Source of the DNA: Bacillota bacterium
GTDB taxonomy: Bacteria > Bacillota > Clostridia > Lachnospirales > Lachnospiraceae
DNA: 64,000 nt
NCBI GenBank assembly: GCA_023420935.1
Contig: JAEZUR010000086.1
Span: 1 to 64,000 of the forward strand
Reading direction: 5' to 3'
The position numbers were made by a program, and so were the translations under genes. Shown one piece after another: positions 45,190-53,842 of the stretch. A model generated the notes under the pieces. That model had not been told where the DNA came from. It saw only the letters and a list, made by a program, of their open reading frames with translations, and did not search any database. Position 1 is the first letter of the stretch. Every line of letters begins with the position of its first letter.

Positions 45190-45301
45190 GCTGTCTTCTC
45201 TTACATAGAATGGATTTAGCAAATTATAACGTCAGTTCGTAACCTTCCTGACGAAGGGATTATAAAACATCCCTTAAAACAAAACTAAAGGAGAATTAAA
45301 T
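45190..45301 (+). promoter_or_regulatory. structured leader of queT, candidate preQ1-type riboswitch
   Basis: The leader holds a stem CGTCAG/CTGACG (about 45229-45252) and a stem AAGGGA/TCCCTT (about 45254-45275). The tail AAAACAAAACTAAAGGAG runs into the queT ribosome site. In the first hairpin loop CCTTC can also pair with GAAGG just after the stem, a possible pseudoknot. QueT genes are often controlled by preQ1 riboswitches; the class cannot be assigned by eye, because core bases of class I are not all present. Confidence 0.45.
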
Positions 45302-45790
45302 ATGAGAAACAAAAAGGTTCTTTACTTAACCCAAGCTGCTATGATTGCAGCAATTTATGTCGTATTGACATTTATCGCCAACGCATTGGGGTTAGCATCT
45401 GGTGTAATACAGGTTCGTTTATCAGAGGCTCTAACCATACTTCCCTACTTTACCAGTGCAGCCATTCCAGGTGTATCCATTGGATGTTTGCTTAGCAATA
45501 TCCTAACTGGTTGTTCCTTAATGGATATTATTTTTGGAACTATCGCTACTCTACTTGGAGCAATTGGTTCTTATTCACTACGAAAACACAAATTCCTTGT
45601 TCCACTTCCACCAATCATTGCAAATACCATTATTGTACCATGGATACTCCGCTTAAGTTATGGCTTAGAAGATGCCATTCCTTATATGATGTTGACTGTT
45701 GGTATCGGTGAAATCATTTCTTGTGGATTACTTGGAATGTTATTATTATTCGCACTTGATCAATACAAAGATGTTATATTTAAACAATAA
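45302..45790 (+). CDS. queT: QueT-family queuosine-precursor transporter
   Basis: 162-aa membrane protein with about five to six helices, the S component of an ECF-type uptake system. Conserved segments are MIAAIYVVLTFIANALGLASGVIQVRLSEALTILPYFT and PGVSIGCLLSNILTGCSLMDIIFGTIATLLGA. It imports a queuosine precursor for tRNA modification. Strong AAAGGAG; own promoter and structured leader fit precursor-controlled expression. The energising ECF subunits are not in the window. Confidence 0.93.
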   Translation: MRNKKVLYLTQAAMIAAIYVVLTFIANALGLASGVIQVRLSEALTILPYFTSAAIPGVSIGCLLSNILTGCSLMDIIFGTIATLLGAIGSYSLRKHKFLVPLPPIIANTIIVPWILRLSYGLEDAIPYMMLTVGIGEIISCGLLGMLLLFALDQYKDVIFKQ

Positions 45791-45796
45791 AATAGT

Positions 45797-45839
45797 CTCG
45801 GCATAGCCGAGCCTTTGGGAGTTCGCTACACGAACTCCT
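45797..45839. repeat. two small hairpins after queT
   Basis: CTCGGC/GCCGAG (45797-45811) and GGAGTTCG/CGAACTCC (45818-45839) lie just after the queT stop codon. They are GC-rich in an AT-rich context but lack T-runs, so they may be RNA-stability hairpins. Confidence 0.55.
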
Positions 45840-45870
45840 GGCTAATTTAAACATTTGAGAGAAATAATTT

Positions 45871-45932
45871 AGGCTGTTATAAAAGCTTGGATATAGATTA
45901 TACAATCTTTATCCAAGCTTTTATAACAGCCT
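45871..45932. terminator. long bidirectional terminator between queT and glpK
   Basis: Perfect 23-bp stem (45871-45893 with 45910-45932), loop of 16 nt, followed by TTTTCT on the plus strand and AAATTATTT on the minus strand. It serves the convergent queT and glpK. Confidence 0.85.
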
Positions 45933-45943
45933 TTTCTATACTA

Positions 45944-47434
45944 TCAATCAATCCAGTGTCCAGTTCTTTGTACTGCTTTCTTCCAACCCCGTAGCAATTC
46001 TGCTCGTTTGGTCTCATCCATAACTGGTTCAAAGGTTTTTGATATTTTCCAATTACCTTTGATTTCATCTTTATTCTTATAATACCCTACTGCCAAACCT
46101 GCAAGATAAGCGGCACCTAGTGCAGTTGTTTCAATTACCTGTGGCCGATCAACCCAAGTTCCAAGTAAATCCGCCTGAAATTGAATGATAAAATTATTCG
46201 CACTGGCTCCTCCATCTACTTTTAAGGTTTCTAAGGTAATACCCGAATCTTCTTCCATAGCCTTTAATACATCATAAGTCTGATATGCCAGTGATTCCAA
46301 GGTAGCTCTTACAAAATGTTCTTTTTTTGCTCCACGGGAAAGGCCAAATACCGCTCCTCTTGCATATTGATCCCAATATGGTGCCCCAAGACCAGTAAAT
46401 GCAGGAACTACATAAACCCCATTGCTATCTTCTACCGATAAGGCTAGGCTTTCCGTTTCCGCTGCTGTGCTTACTAGTTTTAGTTCATCTCTTAACCATT
46501 GTACTGCTGCCCCAGCTACAAATACACTACCTTCCAGCGCATATTCCACTTTATTATCAATTCCAATGGCAATAGTAGTTAATAACCCATGTTGCGATTC
46601 TACTGCCTTCTCTCCTGTATTCATGAGTAAAAAGCATCCTGTCCCATAGGTATTTTTTGCTTCCCCTGGTTCAAAGCAACATTGTCCAAATAGAGCCGCT
46701 TGCTGATCCCCTGCAACACCTGCAATGGGAATCTTGCCTCCGAATAAACCAACATCTGTATACCCAAAAATTCCACTAGAGGATTTCACTTCTGGAAGCA
46801 TACTGCTTGGAATTTGTAATTTATCTAAAATCTCCTGATCCCATTCTAAGGTATGAATATTATAAAGCATGGTTCTTGAAGCATTGGTATAATCTGTTGC
46901 AAAGACTTTCCCTTTGGTCAATTTATAGATTAACCAAGTATCAACGGTACCAAACATTAAATTACCTTGTTCTGCTTCCGTTCTTGCCCCTTCCACATGA
47001 TCAAGAATCCATTTAATTTTAGTTGCCGAAAAATAGGCATCCATAATCAATCCCGTTTTCTCTTTGATGACCTGTTCAAATCCATCATTTTTTAGTTCAT
47101 CCACCATTTGAGCAGTCCTTCGACACTGCCATACGATGGCATTGTAGATTGGCTCACCGGTTCTTCTATCCCATACAATAGTAGTCTCTCTCTGATTGGT
47201 AATTCCAATCGCTACGATCTCCTCGGGCTCAATTCCCATTTGGGCTTTCGCTTCAGTAAGCACGCTTAATTGGGAAGACCATATCTCATTGGGATCATGT
47301 TCTACCCATCCACTTTTGGGAAAGATCTGTGTAAATTCCTTCTGTGTCGTTATAACGATTTGACCACTTTCATTAAAGATAATGCATCTAGAACTAGTTG
47401 TCCCCTGATCCAGCGCCATGATATACTTTCCCAT
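45944..47434 (-). CDS. glpK: glycerol kinase
   Basis: 496-aa FGGY-family kinase making glycerol 3-phosphate. Starts MGKYIMALDQGTTSSRCIIF; GIFGYTDVGLFGGKIPIAGVAGDQQAALFGQ and VDGGASANNFIIQFQADLLG are FGGY signatures. Several longer starts exist in frame (TTG at 47455, ATG at 47449), but GGAGGG directs ATG at 47434. No glpF or glpD nearby. Full length for the family. Confidence 0.97.
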   Translation of the reverse strand: MGKYIMALDQGTTSSRCIIFNESGQIVITTQKEFTQIFPKSGWVEHDPNEIWSSQLSVLTEAKAQMGIEPEEIVAIGITNQRETTIVWDRRTGEPIYNAIVWQCRRTAQMVDELKNDGFEQVIKEKTGLIMDAYFSATKIKWILDHVEGARTEAEQGNLMFGTVDTWLIYKLTKGKVFATDYTNASRTMLYNIHTLEWDQEILDKLQIPSSMLPEVKSSSGIFGYTDVGLFGGKIPIAGVAGDQQAALFGQCCFEPGEAKNTYGTGCFLLMNTGEKAVESQHGLLTTIAIGIDNKVEYALEGSVFVAGAAVQWLRDELKLVSTAAETESLALSVEDSNGVYVVPAFTGLGAPYWDQYARGAVFGLSRGAKKEHFVRATLESLAYQTYDVLKAMEEDSGITLETLKVDGGASANNFIIQFQADLLGTWVDRPQVIETTALGAAYLAGLAVGYYKNKDEIKGNWKISKTFEPVMDETKRAELLRGWKKAVQRTGHWID

Positions 47435-47467
47435 AACAATACCCTCCATTTTCAAAAACTAACTATA

Positions 47468-47483
47468 GCCCTTGCAAGCAAGC
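47468..47483 (-). repeat. isolated core of the murC-dnaD hairpin repeat
   Basis: GCTTGCTTGCAAGGGC on the minus strand is identical over 16 nt to the loop core of unit A1 at 32669-32684. It fills the short gap between the phosphatase gene and glpK. Confidence 0.55.
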
Positions 47484-47491
47484 AGGTCCTC

Positions 47492-48664
47492 TTAATAGTA
47501 TGTACACGTCACATTTTTCCCCATCTTTTTCATCGTTTCCTTAATCTGCTCTATTAAATTCATTCGGATACTAATGTCAAATGGTAAATTCGGATTCTGA
47601 TGTGCTACATTAATGGTCTTACCTACATAAAATCTTAGATCGGTACATTCTTCTATTAAAACTTTGGCTACAAGAGAGCCTCCATTTTCTTTATCTAACT
47701 CTAAAAAGAAATTCTCATCCACTTGATCTTCTTGATATTGCTTTAGAATAGTAAGAGTTCTGCTAAGGGTTAGTATTCCCTCTGTCACCAGGTCAATCCC
47801 TTCAATCTGTGCAATTGGTGGAATATTAGGATCTACATAATTAAGGGAGGTTCTTATTTCCTTCCCTAGTACTCTAGCGGTAATGTTTGCACTGGTTCCA
47901 CCGCAAACAACCTTCTTACCTTCCCCTTTCATAAACTCATGAACAACTACTTCATCCTCTTCTGGCCTAGATGGTGGCCCTGTAAATAGGTTTACTAGCT
48001 TTCGATCGATAATCCTAGCTACGGCTACCGTAGTATCGTCACCAGGACGTTGCATATATAAGTCATCACATGCCTTACTTAATAGAGTAGCCATACGGGT
48101 AGCGGATGTAGCTTTGCGAATATGGTTCACTGCATAATCCGCCATACTATCCCATGTCCATCCAAAGTTGAGGATTTGCCCTACACCTGCATGGATAACA
48201 CCATCACTCATTAATACAAAACAATCTCCCAGTTTTACTGTAAATCGGTACTCTTTGATGGCCTTTCCTTCAATCACACGTTCTTCCGATGGAATATGTA
48301 ACAATTGATTATCCCTTATAAAGACACAACTTGGATTATCAAACTCTACCAGATACGCTTCTCCACTGTGAAAAATCTGAAGGATACTAAAGGTAGAATA
48401 TGCCACCTGTCTAACCTGGCAGACTGGTAAAGTTTTAACAATCGTCTCCACACATTCATCAATGGCTGCTCCATTTAAAAACATAGTTCCTAGGATTTTA
48501 GAAGTAAGCGTTGCTAATATATTTGCCTTTACACCACTTCCCATACCATCTGCCAATATTAAAATATTAGAATCTGCTGTTTTTAGAATCTCTACTTTGT
48601 CACCACATAATTCTTCATGATGTTTATTTAAACTTTTATATGATACATCTACGCTTACATTCAT
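47492..48664 (-). CDS. SpoIIE-like PP2C serine phosphatase
   Basis: 390-aa soluble phosphatase. PP2C/SpoIIE metal motifs: ILADGMGSGVKANILA near residue 55, LMSDGVIHAGVG near 155 and RPGDDTTVAVARI near 212. A C-terminal 170 residues follow without a recognised domain. It lacks the membrane part of SpoIIE. It lies 13 bp behind the PAS/H-cluster protein, the same strand and likely the same transcript. In partner-switch systems such enzymes dephosphorylate anti-anti-sigma proteins, and an RsbW-like ATPase is encoded 8 kb upstream (56332). Confidence 0.88.
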   Translation of the reverse strand: MNVSVDVSYKSLNKHHEELCGDKVEILKTADSNILILADGMGSGVKANILATLTSKILGTMFLNGAAIDECVETIVKTLPVCQVRQVAYSTFSILQIFHSGEAYLVEFDNPSCVFIRDNQLLHIPSEERVIEGKAIKEYRFTVKLGDCFVLMSDGVIHAGVGQILNFGWTWDSMADYAVNHIRKATSATRMATLLSKACDDLYMQRPGDDTTVAVARIIDRKLVNLFTGPPSRPEEDEVVVHEFMKGEGKKVVCGGTSANITARVLGKEIRTSLNYVDPNIPPIAQIEGIDLVTEGILTLSRTLTILKQYQEDQVDENFFLELDKENGGSLVAKVLIEECTDLRFYVGKTINVAHQNPNLPFDISIRMNLIEQIKETMKKMGKNVTCTYY

Positions 48665-48677
48665 AACTAACCTCCAA

Positions 48678-50420
48678 CTATTTTACCTGCTTTTCTTCCC
48701 CATCATAAATAATGGTATCTCGAAGTTTCGTAAGCGTTACCTTAGTTTCTGCCGTTGTCTCTCCCAACAGACCCGCAATCTGTTGCGCAACCATCATTTG
48801 CTTATCTATTACCTTTTGAGCCATCTCAATGGTCTCCATTTTCACTTTATAAGCTTGTCTATTCTTTTCCTCTTCCGTGGAGATATCTTGAAAAATTCCA
48901 AGAACACTGTTTTGCTCTTTTATGTATACTATATTTTGAAGGGTAGATAAGTTCATCTCTGGATAGATTACCTTTTTGCTTAAAATACTAGTATGATTAT
49001 TTAAAACATATTCAAAATCCGTATGGTCAATCAATTCATACAAATACATGTTCAAAGCCTCTGTTTTGGTTTTATGAAAATACTTCTCTGCCGCATGGGA
49101 GAATTCAATAATTTTCATCTCAGCATCAACAATCAAAATAATATTTGGTGTTGTATCAAGTACCACATTTGCCATAGATTGAGCTTTTTCATGCATAAAT
49201 GGTATACACATATTAAGTTCCGCTTTTCCCTGATACACAGCAATTGCCTTATCTCTACAAGAAGGATAGCCACATGCTCCACAATTTAATTCGTGTTGTT
49301 TCTCTGTTTTTCCGATCTTATTTAATATGCTCTGAATCTGACTCTCCGTTGGTAGCTTTTCCCTTGGGGAGCGATTATAAAATGTTTTAGCAAATGAAAT
49401 ATGATTCGAACTACTTGGATAATCATTTGTTACTGCTGATTCCTTTTCTATAGATTCTTCCATATCTAATTTAATCTTAAATCTAGAAAAACCTTCTCGA
49501 TTACTATCTACTGCTGGCCCTTTAATACATCCACCATTGCAGAGGTTTGCTTCAATAAAGCAACCATGAACCTCTCCTTTTTCCATACTTTCTAACAGTT
49601 CAATACAATTGTTAATTCCATGTACATAAAACTTTCGATAAGAATCCGTATCCTCTTTTGTAGCTAAAACTGAGGAAATAATTCCACTACTGATCGGGTA
49701 AAGTCGATTCACCTTTGGATCTTTATTATGTGGTTGCTTATCCTCACAATCTAAAATATTGATCTGTGCTTCATTAAGCCACTCTTCTAATTCTGTAAAA
49801 TTTATAACTGCGTCTACAAATCCTTTTGTTCTTGCATCACTTTCCGCTTCTCGTTTTTTAGAAATACATGGTCCTAAAAATACAATTTTGTAATCATCAC
49901 CTAACTCTTCTCGAATCAATTTTCCATGAGCAATCATTGGCGATACCACGGGAGCCATATATTTTGTTAAGGAAGGATAATAGATCTCAATTAGATCATT
50001 CACACTCTGACAACAGGTTGTAATAATATTATCCATCTTCTTTTCTTCCAATAGTCTAGCGTATTCTGCTGTTACATATGCTGCACCTTCTGCGGTCTCC
50101 CTCACTTGTTGGAAACCTAGTTTCATTAATGCAGATACAACCTGCCCTGGTGTATGATATCTTAAAATACCTAAGTAGGATGGTGCAATGGAAACTACCG
50201 TTGGTATTCCCTGTCTAATATAGTCTTTTACACGTTCCAAATCACTGATAAAGGATTTGGCATTCTGCGGACAGGCTTCTAGGCATTGACCACAGAGAAT
50301 ACATTGATCATTCATAATCTGTGCTTGTTCGTTTTTAACTGTAATTGCTTTCACCGCACAAGTACGGACACATTTGTAACAGTTCTTACATTTTGCTTCT
50401 TTAAATCCGATTACATTCAT
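48678..50420 (-). CDS. sensory [FeFe]-hydrogenase-like protein with PAS domain (HydS-type)
   Basis: 580 aa. Two 4Fe-4S motifs (Cys 11, 14, 17, 21 and 40, 43, 46, 50), then a hydrogenase large-subunit-like domain with all three cysteine motifs in altered form: TTCCQSVND, GPCISKKREAE and EANLCNGGCIKG. It then has an extra Fe-S motif CGACGYPSCRDKA, a PAS domain (VVLDTTPNIILIVDAEMKIIEFS) and a helical output region. Such HydS proteins are thought to sense H2 or redox state. The frame opens at 50450, but GGGAG places the start at ATG 50420. Followed by the PP2C gene. Confidence 0.87.
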   Translation of the reverse strand: MNVIGFKEAKCKNCYKCVRTCAVKAITVKNEQAQIMNDQCILCGQCLEACPQNAKSFISDLERVKDYIRQGIPTVVSIAPSYLGILRYHTPGQVVSALMKLGFQQVRETAEGAAYVTAEYARLLEEKKMDNIITTCCQSVNDLIEIYYPSLTKYMAPVVSPMIAHGKLIREELGDDYKIVFLGPCISKKREAESDARTKGFVDAVINFTELEEWLNEAQINILDCEDKQPHNKDPKVNRLYPISSGIISSVLATKEDTDSYRKFYVHGINNCIELLESMEKGEVHGCFIEANLCNGGCIKGPAVDSNREGFSRFKIKLDMEESIEKESAVTNDYPSSSNHISFAKTFYNRSPREKLPTESQIQSILNKIGKTEKQHELNCGACGYPSCRDKAIAVYQGKAELNMCIPFMHEKAQSMANVVLDTTPNIILIVDAEMKIIEFSHAAEKYFHKTKTEALNMYLYELIDHTDFEYVLNNHTSILSKKVIYPEMNLSTLQNIVYIKEQNSVLGIFQDISTEEEKNRQAYKVKMETIEMAQKVIDKQMMVAQQIAGLLGETTAETKVTLTKLRDTIIYDGEEKQVK

Positions 50421-50477
50421 ACTAACTCCCATCCGTGTGCCAAGACACACTCAAAATCAAGATGTGAATTATACTAT

Positions 50478-50720
50478 TCACATTAATCTTTTGCGTACTT
50501 CGTTTTGAAAAAAATCCTCTGTGTCGCCTGCGGAAAGTGAATATACTTCACCATCCATCTTCACACATACACCTTTGACACACTCTCCCATACAGAATGC
50601 ACCACTTAATGTTACATCATTCTCCAAATGATTCTTAGCAATCAGCCCCTCCAATTGCATAATAACTTCCCTTGAGCCCTTAAGATGACAGGAGCTCCCA
50701 ATACATACCGAGATAACCAT
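50478..50720 (-). CDS. thioredoxin-fold 2Fe-2S ferredoxin
   Basis: 80-aa protein with Cys-x4-Cys (VCIGSSCHLKG, Cys6 and Cys11) and Cys-x3-Cys (AFCMGECVKG, Cys43 and Cys47), the 2Fe-2S site of NuoE/HydC C-terminal domains. A free-standing version upstream of the HydS-type gene by 57 bp, so likely its electron partner. AGGAGG is well placed. Confidence 0.9.
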   Translation of the reverse strand: MVISVCIGSSCHLKGSREVIMQLEGLIAKNHLENDVTLSGAFCMGECVKGVCVKMDGEVYSLSAGDTEDFFQNEVRKRLM

Positions 50721-50756
50721 ATCTTCCTCCTCTTACTACTTTTACTTTATTAATGT

Positions 50757-50893
50757 ATTGCGAAACTCATCAAACTACCGTATTATCTACACAACTTATA
50801 CAACTCCAGAGCGGAAGTTAAGCGGAAGGAGCGTTGGAGCGGAGGAATTGTATAAGTTGTGTAGATAATTCATAACATAAATTGTTTCGCAAT
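50757..50893. repeat. long-stem element, probable relative of copies 1 and 2
   Basis: Arms 50782-50803 and 50848-50869 pair perfectly over 22 bp; outer arms ATTGCGAAAC (50757-50766) and GTTTCGCAAT (50884-50893) add 10 bp. The apex carries repeated AGCGGA units and AAGCGGAAGGAGCGTT (50820-50835). It shares CTCATCAAACTA (50766-50777) with copy 1 (14804-14815) and TTGCGAAAC with copy 2. Confidence 0.8.
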
Positions 50894-50911
50894 TGCCTTT
50901 ATAAATACCAT

Positions 50912-51589
50912 TTAAAGATGAAGTCTCTTTTTCAATTCCGCCATCATCTTATTCCCTTGAAAGATAAAAATAGCCGAAAGAAAAATAATACTTGCAGCAA
51001 CACAGATAAGGGATGGATATCGGACATTCAGCATACCAATTGCAAGGAACAGAATAGGCATAATCCCAAATAATCCACCAATAATGGTGTAAATCATGAA
51101 GTCTTCCACATCACTGTGCATAATCTTGCTGATAAAAACCATGGCAAGCATAGCTGACAAACAAGTAATTGGTATAACAAAGTCTACAGACCAACCCTTC
51201 CATCCGGTAAAATAATCCCAAAATATACTAATAATTGAGATCATAACAACTTGGTATAATATATTTTTGGGTATATTCTTTCGTTTGCGAAAGGCTATGA
51301 ATAGTGCTGCCCATAAACAGATTATCCCTGCTACAACAAATAAAGACCACCAACCATGATTATGAAACATGATATTAATAGTAACTGTAACAACAACCAC
51401 CACGATTGATAGAAACGTTAATATCCGGAAAAACATATAATGCTGCTCATACAAAGTAGGAATATGAGGAAATACTTCGTCATCCAGATTCTCATTAACA
51501 GGTTCTTCCACTCTTAACTCATTTTGGCAAAGAGGACAATATCTTCTATTCCCAACAACTTGAACTTTACATTTATCGCAATAATTCAT
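50912..51589 (-). CDS. zinc-ribbon membrane protein (DUF6320-like)
   Basis: 225-aa protein. N-terminal zinc ribbon CDKCKVQVVGNRRYCPLCQ (Cys 4, 7, 18, 21), then six hydrophobic helices from about residue 52 to 220. I recall this layout as a family of unknown function that travels with acyltransferase and hydrolase genes. It follows the acyltransferase gene by 3 bp, its ribosome site lying inside the end of that gene, so it is part of a three-gene unit. Confidence 0.82.
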   Translation of the reverse strand: MNYCDKCKVQVVGNRRYCPLCQNELRVEEPVNENLDDEVFPHIPTLYEQHYMFFRILTFLSIVVVVVTVTINIMFHNHGWWSLFVVAGIICLWAALFIAFRKRKNIPKNILYQVVMISIISIFWDYFTGWKGWSVDFVIPITCLSAMLAMVFISKIMHSDVEDFMIYTIIGGLFGIMPILFLAIGMLNVRYPSLICVAASIIFLSAIFIFQGNKMMAELKKRLHL

Positions 51590-51592
51590 CTG

Positions 51593-52873
51593 TTACTCCT
51601 CCCAGCCACTATTGGTAACCAATTTTACACCGACTCCCATGTCGGTTAGCTTACGAAAAAATCTCTTTTCTATCTCTGTATTCACAAAACAAGAGGTAAA
51701 ACTCATGTTTAAATTATCTCCGTAAGAACACATGCACATCTGTTGTTTTTTTGTACTAACAAACACATCAAAGAGTTTAATATATTCCATTAATTCTGGT
51801 GGCATTTTAATATTACCTACATTAGAAGCGGAAAAAGTATAATTCAGTTCTGAAATTTCATATGCTAATTTCATAAAAAAGTCCTTAAATACCAAAGGTG
51901 TGATTCGGGCAAATATATTTCTCTCTAAAGATCCTAATCGGTGCATACGAGCTGAGACTTTATCTTTATTTAATTCCTGTTTAAAACATTCATTTACCTG
52001 TTGAATCACATCTGCTAGTTCTCCAGAACATTTACCAAAATCATAGGAAACGGTCATGACACCGAAAAAATTCCTTGCTGATTCAGAAACAAAGTAATTA
52101 CGTAAGTTTACTGGTACAGCAATCGAAACTGGACGTCTTTTCTCACGCACTGTCATCTCTTCTCCTATGGAGCACAAAAGGAGCGCAACCAAAAATACAG
52201 TTAGTGTTGTATTATGGTCGTGTGCCTTCTCAATAATTTCTTTTACCGAAACAGTTCCTTCAATTACTTTCAGACGATACTCAGATAACTTGGTACCTCT
52301 TAATTTGTAAGCTCGTTTGGACTTCTTACTTTCTGTTACTTGTGGTTTTTGCTTATCATCATAATATCGGCTAAAACTATCATCCATTCGTTGGGTTCTA
52401 GATGCGTCGTAATCCATCTGAATTGTCTTTTTATCTAATACATCCTCATGTTTTAACAATAAATAATGATAAACTAGTGCACGTAGAAACTGTAACGCTC
52501 CTGTTCCATCCGTCAAAGCATGATAAACTTCAACATTAATTCTTGATTTATAGTAAGTTACGTCAAACAGTAACTTTCTCTTATTGTTATCATAAATAGG
52601 GCTGCAAGGAGACTTGTCCTCCACTCTTACAATATGTTCCCTTTCACTTAAATCAAAATAATACCAGAACAACCCTTTTTTCATTACAGATTGAAACAAA
52701 GGGAATTCAAGTATGGTAAGTCGCAATGCTTCTTGCAAGATCTCAGGATTGATCTCTTCCTTTAATTCGCAAGCAAGACGAAATACTTTTGTATCTCTTT
52801 TTCCTGTGGTGGGTGGGAATATTTTAGCCGCGTTATCCAAACGCGTCCATTGAGTATTACTTCTATTCTTCAT
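51593..52873 (-). CDS. condensation/acyltransferase-like protein (AATase type)
   Basis: 426-aa protein of the CoA-dependent acyltransferase/condensation fold. The catalytic HxxxD motif is HALTDG (118-123), with a supporting segment FFGVMTVSYDFGK near 270. It resembles alcohol acetyltransferase or wax-ester/phthiocerol-type acyltransferases. Its start overlaps the hydrolase gene by 11 nt. A role in making or remodelling an ester or lipid at the membrane, with its two partners, is inference. Confidence 0.8.
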   Translation of the reverse strand: MKNRSNTQWTRLDNAAKIFPPTTGKRDTKVFRLACELKEEINPEILQEALRLTILEFPLFQSVMKKGLFWYYFDLSEREHIVRVEDKSPCSPIYDNNKRKLLFDVTYYKSRINVEVYHALTDGTGALQFLRALVYHYLLLKHEDVLDKKTIQMDYDASRTQRMDDSFSRYYDDKQKPQVTESKKSKRAYKLRGTKLSEYRLKVIEGTVSVKEIIEKAHDHNTTLTVFLVALLLCSIGEEMTVREKRRPVSIAVPVNLRNYFVSESARNFFGVMTVSYDFGKCSGELADVIQQVNECFKQELNKDKVSARMHRLGSLERNIFARITPLVFKDFFMKLAYEISELNYTFSASNVGNIKMPPELMEYIKLFDVFVSTKKQQMCMCSYGDNLNMSFTSCFVNTEIEKRFFRKLTDMGVGVKLVTNSGWEE

Positions 52874-53801
52874 TACTTTCCTCGCTTAAAAATTTGTTAA
52901 TCAAATCATAGCATTCTAAAATCATACTCCATCTTGGAGTTAAGGAGAAAAATCCATGTACACCATCTTTAACCCGGTGCAATCTTACTTCATTTCCATA
53001 TTCACTTAGCCTTTTGGCATAGGCTTCACCCTCGTCCCTTAAAGGGTCAAACTCTGCTGTAATTACAAGGGTACTTGGTTGATGATATAGATTCTCCGCT
53101 ACCATAGGTGCAAAATAAGGATTCTTTCTATCTTTCTCACTGCTTTGATATAACTCCATATAGTCACAAAGTTTTTTTCTGGTAAGTATATAATCGGTTC
53201 CATTTTCTATCACAGAAGGAAATGGAGTATTTTCTGTAAAATCATTGTTGGTAGAAGGATAAATTAATATTTGCTTTTTGGGAAGAAATTCCCCTCGATC
53301 CCGTGCCATCAAGGACACTACCGCAGCAAGATTACCACCTGCACTATCACCAATTAACGTAATCTGATCTTGTTTGATTCCAAATAATTTCTCTGAATGC
53401 AGGAAAATCTCTTTCGCCACATAATAACAATCTTCTGGTGCTGCAGGAAATCGATATTCTGGTGCCAACCGATAATCAACCGAAACAACCGTATGTTTTG
53501 TCAGCTTCGCCATATAGGCGCAGACTTTATTGTAACTATTAATATTACCAGTTACCCATCCGCCTCCATGAAAAAAAAGCAGAATCGGTTTTTTTACCTC
53601 CTTTTCTGCCGAAAATATTCTCACTGGAATCTCGTGGTCTTCAAAAAACACCTTGTGATTCCATGCTTTATAAAATGGTCTTGTATAATGTGGATGCGTA
53701 ATATTAATAATTCTCCGAACGACTTTATAATTCTTCTTTAGATTAATATCCGGATACGATAATACCTTTAATGCTGCATGTACTGCTTTGTGAATTGCCA
53801 T
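52863..53801 (-). CDS. alpha/beta hydrolase, hormone-sensitive-lipase family
   Basis: 312-aa esterase-like enzyme: oxyanion motif HGGGW (78-82), nucleophile Ser153 in GDSAGG, Asp in EFDPLRDEG and His in DGVHGF complete the triad. First gene of the hydrolase/acyltransferase/membrane protein unit. No signal peptide, so cytoplasmic. Substrate unknown. Confidence 0.9.
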   Translation of the reverse strand: MAIHKAVHAALKVLSYPDINLKKNYKVVRRIINITHPHYTRPFYKAWNHKVFFEDHEIPVRIFSAEKEVKKPILLFFHGGGWVTGNINSYNKVCAYMAKLTKHTVVSVDYRLAPEYRFPAAPEDCYYVAKEIFLHSEKLFGIKQDQITLIGDSAGGNLAAVVSLMARDRGEFLPKKQILIYPSTNNDFTENTPFPSVIENGTDYILTRKKLCDYMELYQSSEKDRKNPYFAPMVAENLYHQPSTLVITAEFDPLRDEGEAYAKRLSEYGNEVRLHRVKDGVHGFFSLTPRWSMILECYDLINKFLSEESNEE

Positions 53802-53842
53802 ATGGTCATGCCCTCATTATCTGTATAATTATGATCAGTTAC

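Noticed and set aside
45229..45301. Firm class I preQ1 riboswitch call
   Set aside because: The loop bases expected to contact preQ1 are not clearly present, so only a candidate structured leader is reported.
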